In this document: positions 6,427 through 8,210 of the stretch, piece after piece
Layout: each line of letters opens with the position of its first letter
Numbering within the stretch: the stretch's first letter is position 1
From: JBKHHU01 sp046539045
GTDB taxonomy: Bacteria; Planctomycetota; Phycisphaerae; SM23-33
Assembly (NCBI GenBank): GCA_046539045.1
Contig: JBKHHU010000157.1
Location: forward strand, 1 to 8,210
Length of the DNA stretch: 8,210 bases
Direction of reading: 5' to 3'
Position numbers and translations under genes: made by a program
Notes under the pieces: model-generated
What the model saw: only the letters and a program-made list of their open reading frames with translations
Databases searched by the model: none
Told to the model about the DNA's origin: nothing

Positions 6427-7416
6427 CTAGAGTCCTCCATAGACCAGCGTCAGGCCGACCACGAGGGCAATGTAGCAGGCATAGGCGACCAGCATCACCA
6501 GACCTTCCCGGCGGGTGATCCGCTTGGCGGTGAGCACAGCCAACACCAGAAGCGTCATCATCACCAGCAGGGCAGGGAAATTCAGCAGTTGCGTCGCTCG
6601 CGTCATGGTCACTTCGCTCAGCGATGCCGCCGTCCCGACGATCAGCGTCAGGTTCGCCACGTTGGCCCCGATGACATTGCCCACCGCCAGGTCCGAGACG
6701 TTCTTCCGGGAAGAGGTAATCGCCGTGACCAGCTCCGGCAGGGACGTCCCGACGGCCACCACCGTCAGTCCGACGATGATCGGTTTGATGCCCAAACCCG
6801 TGGCGATGAACACCGCCGAGTCCACCAGCAGCTTGCTGCCCAGAACCACGATGCCCGCTCCTATGGCGAACTGAACTGCAGTGCCTTTGCGGGTCTGGAG
6901 AAACTGCCGAAAGGCCCCGCGCTCGGTCTCGATGGCTTTGGCCTCCGTCTGCAGTGCCGGGCGAGGCCGGCGAAGGCTGCGAACCATATCCCATGTGAAG
7001 TACGCCAGCCCCAGCCCGATCATCAGCAGGCCTTGCCCGCGGCTGAGGCTCAGGTCCATCGTCATCACCAGCAGCACAGCCCCGAGGAAGAACATCGCCA
7101 GCAGCCCGTTCCGCAGCACAGCCGGGTGAATGTCGATGTGCTTGATCAGGGCCATGAGACCCAGAATAAGTCCGATGTTGCAGATGCAGGAGCCGACCGC
7201 GTTGCCGATCGCCAGCCCCGACTCGCCGCGTAGGGCCGACAGGACCGAGACGACCAGTTCCGGCGAAGTCGTCGCCAGGCTCACCAGCGTCGCCCCGATG
7301 ACCACTCGCGGAATCTGAAGGAATTCGGCGATGCGGATGCTGGCAGAGACGAACAGGTCTCCTCCTTTGATAATCAGTATGATTCCCGCCAGCAACAACA
7401 GCAGTTGCATGAACAT
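6427..7416 (-). CDS. Sodium/calcium exchanger of the CaCA family (NCX_Mj/YrbG-like)
   Basis: 329 aa, a typical length, with about ten hydrophobic segments, so an inner-membrane antiporter that probably exchanges Ca2+ for Na+ (or H+). Two internally related alpha repeats are plain: alpha-1 at about 41-87, with TSPE 50-53 and GNAVGSCICN 71-80; and alpha-2 at about 216-261, with GTSLPE 223-228 and GNVIGANVAN 246-255. E53 and E228 are the expected ion-binding glutamates and N80 is the alpha-1 Asn. The matching alpha-2 position is N255, where the archaeal NCX_Mj, from memory, has Asp. A charged cytoplasmic loop lies around 147-178. The start at 7416 (MFMQLLLL) is chosen because AAGGAGG (7422-7428) lies 5 nt upstream; ATG 7410 is the alternative. 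It follows the DinB gene by 81 nt on the same strand and may be co-transcribed, with no evident functional link. Confidence 0.92.
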   Translation of the reverse strand: MFMQLLLLLAGIILIIKGGDLFVSASIRIAEFLQIPRVVIGATLVSLATTSPELVVSVLSALRGESGLAIGNAVGSCICNIGLILGLMALIKHIDIHPAVLRNGLLAMFFLGAVLLVMTMDLSLSRGQGLLMIGLGLAYFTWDMVRSLRRPRPALQTEAKAIETERGAFRQFLQTRKGTAVQFAIGAGIVVLGSKLLVDSAVFIATGLGIKPIIVGLTVVAVGTSLPELVTAITSSRKNVSDLAVGNVIGANVANLTLIVGTAASLSEVTMTRATQLLNFPALLVMMTLLVLAVLTAKRITRREGLVMLVAYACYIALVVGLTLVYGGL

Positions 7417-7497
7417 GAGTGCCTCCTTGCAAGTCAGACATGAGCGTCGCATAGCACCCGAACGGTGGTCGCGCGAGGCTGAGACCGCGCTGAACTG
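7417..7497 (-). other. Short gap between the DinB-like and exchanger genes
   Basis: The 81-nt gap carries the AAGGAGG ribosome site at 7422-7428 and two mutually exclusive weak stems: GCGCG 7471-7475 with CGCGC 7486-7490, and GGTC 7467-7470 with GACC 7483-7486. Neither has a U-tract, so read-through from the DinB gene is plausible. No clear promoter is seen. Confidence 0.4.
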
Positions 7498-8004
7498 TCA
7501 AAGGTTGTCCGGCGCCTGGCCGTCGGACGCTTCCAGGCCCAGCAGGCGGCGGACGGTGAGCAGTTGCCCGATGTGGTATGCGTTGTGGTCGGCGGCCAGC
7601 AGCGCCTGACGGAGAACCGTGTGCCCGGGGGTGTCGGGAAGGGGCTCCAGCAGCGATGTCTGCGGGTCGGTCACCAGCTCCCGCATCCGGCGGTTGTCGG
7701 CCAGAAACGCGTCGATTGAGTTGGCCCAGTCTTCCTCGTTGGGAGGCCCAAGCGTATCGGGCCAGTATCCGTCCGGCCAGTCGGGGCTTTCCCACCCGGC
7801 TGGGTCCAGCGTGTATTCAAGAATGTCATGCTGGGCGATGCGCATGTGCTCCAGAAGCCGCCATGGGGTGTAGGGCAGGCCCTCCGGTTTGCCGCCACGA
7901 AGCTCCGGCGGAATGTCTTTCAGCACGTCGGCAGGGCCCATGTGCGCCCCGCCGCCTTCCAACACATACCGAACGTGATCGCGAAGTGTCGCATCGTCGC
8001 TCAT
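7498..8004 (-). CDS. DinB-fold (DinB/YfiT-like) metal-binding protein
   Basis: 168 aa, normal for the DinB superfamily of four-helix-bundle proteins. The metal site is visible: H53 in WRLLEHMRIAQHDIL (48-62) on one helix, and H140 and H144 in DHNAYHIGQL (139-148) on the last long helix, the usual three-histidine set. A Trp/Pro-rich insert (about 70-93) separates the first helices. Many members are thiol-dependent transferases or stress-induced proteins of unknown reaction; nothing here identifies the substrate. No signal peptide, so cytoplasmic. The start is supported by AAAGGAG (8013-8019), 8 nt before the ATG. It is probably the first gene of a two-gene leftward unit with the exchanger. Confidence 0.88.
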   Translation of the reverse strand: MSDDATLRDHVRYVLEGGGAHMGPADVLKDIPPELRGGKPEGLPYTPWRLLEHMRIAQHDILEYTLDPAGWESPDWPDGYWPDTLGPPNEEDWANSIDAFLADNRRMRELVTDPQTSLLEPLPDTPGHTVLRQALLAADHNAYHIGQLLTVRRLLGLEASDGQAPDNL

Positions 8005-8114
8005 CGTCGCATCTCCTTTGCTTCCCGGACAGTCGCCCGCGTCGCTTCAGGAAATGGTAGACGCCCGGTGATGAGCCGCCAAATCCGCAGACCCATCTCG
8101 CCCACAACTATCGT

Positions 8115-8210
8115 CTACTGGCCGTCGCTTGATGCGCTCGCCTCGGCGTCTTTGATACCCCGTTCCTGTTTGGTAGCGTGTTCTGCCGCCTGAACGCACG
8201 CACCCGATAA
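8115..8210 (-). CDS. Possible C-terminal end of a leftward gene (partial, doubtful)
   Basis: A leftward frame enters at the right edge and ends at TAG (8115-8117) after 31 residues, with an Ala, Lys, Glu and Ser-rich composition (ending IKDAEASASSDGQ). Its third-position GC is only about 61 percent and the other two leftward frames are also open for most of this stretch, so coding is not established. If real, it would lie 110 nt upstream of the DinB-like gene in the same orientation. The remaining 8020-8114 shows no clear promoter or terminator. Confidence 0.22.
   Translation of the reverse strand, partial: LSGACVQAAEHATKQERGIKDAEASASSDGQ

Noticed and set aside
6302..7795. Leftward open frame of 497 codons overlapping the exchanger and DinB genes
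   Set aside because: It is an Arg/Gly/Ala-rich frame without family likeness. It crosses the terminator stem and contradicts two well-supported genes.
8021..8114. Possible promoter GATAGT near 8107 for the DinB-like gene
   Set aside because: Only four of six bases match a -10 and no -35 box lies at a suitable distance.

Overview
The window is chromosome-like, GC-rich bacterial DNA from a free-living heterotroph. It carries five complete protein genes, one partial gene at the left edge and perhaps another at the right edge. I see no mobile element, CRISPR array, tRNA or rRNA. The mix of large secreted proteins of polysaccharide-degradation type, a DUF4914-type protein and an archaeal-like Na+/Ca2+ exchanger, together with GC-rich third codon positions and clear Shine-Dalgarno sites, fits an environmental Planctomycetota/PVC-type genome. 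That placement is inference; no marker gene is present.

Left part (1-4071): the end of a rightward gene (stop at 63-65) faces two leftward genes across a 274-nt intergenic region with several inverted repeats and a good terminator. The leftward pair encodes exported proteins. The first transcribed (2296-4071) resembles heparinase II/III-type polysaccharide lyases. The second (340-2094) is an alpha/beta-hydrolase-like protein with a beta-rich C-terminal module. They are 201 nt apart with an 11-bp hairpin just after the lyase stop. They probably form one secreted polysaccharide- or ester-degrading unit, with uneven expression of the two genes possible.

Middle (4072-6390): a 323-nt divergent intergenic region holds a separated 10-bp inverted repeat, a weak promoter -10 and a short palindrome. 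It leads into a 629-aa cytoplasmic protein that I recognise as DUF4914-like. It has a Walker A P-loop (GASGGGKS) reminiscent of the PEP carboxykinase/HPr kinase superfamily and no established function. It ends before a very strong 17-bp perfect stem that serves both converging transcripts.

Right part (6391-8210): two leftward genes, a DinB-fold protein (7498-8004) and then an NCX_Mj-like sodium/calcium exchanger (6427-7416), are 81 nt apart and may be co-transcribed. Upstream of DinB is about 200 nt of doubtful sequence that may contain the end of another leftward gene.

The best candidate for undescribed biology is the DUF4914-like P-loop protein. The next is the lyase/hydrolase pair, whose hydrolase has an unusual nucleophile elbow.
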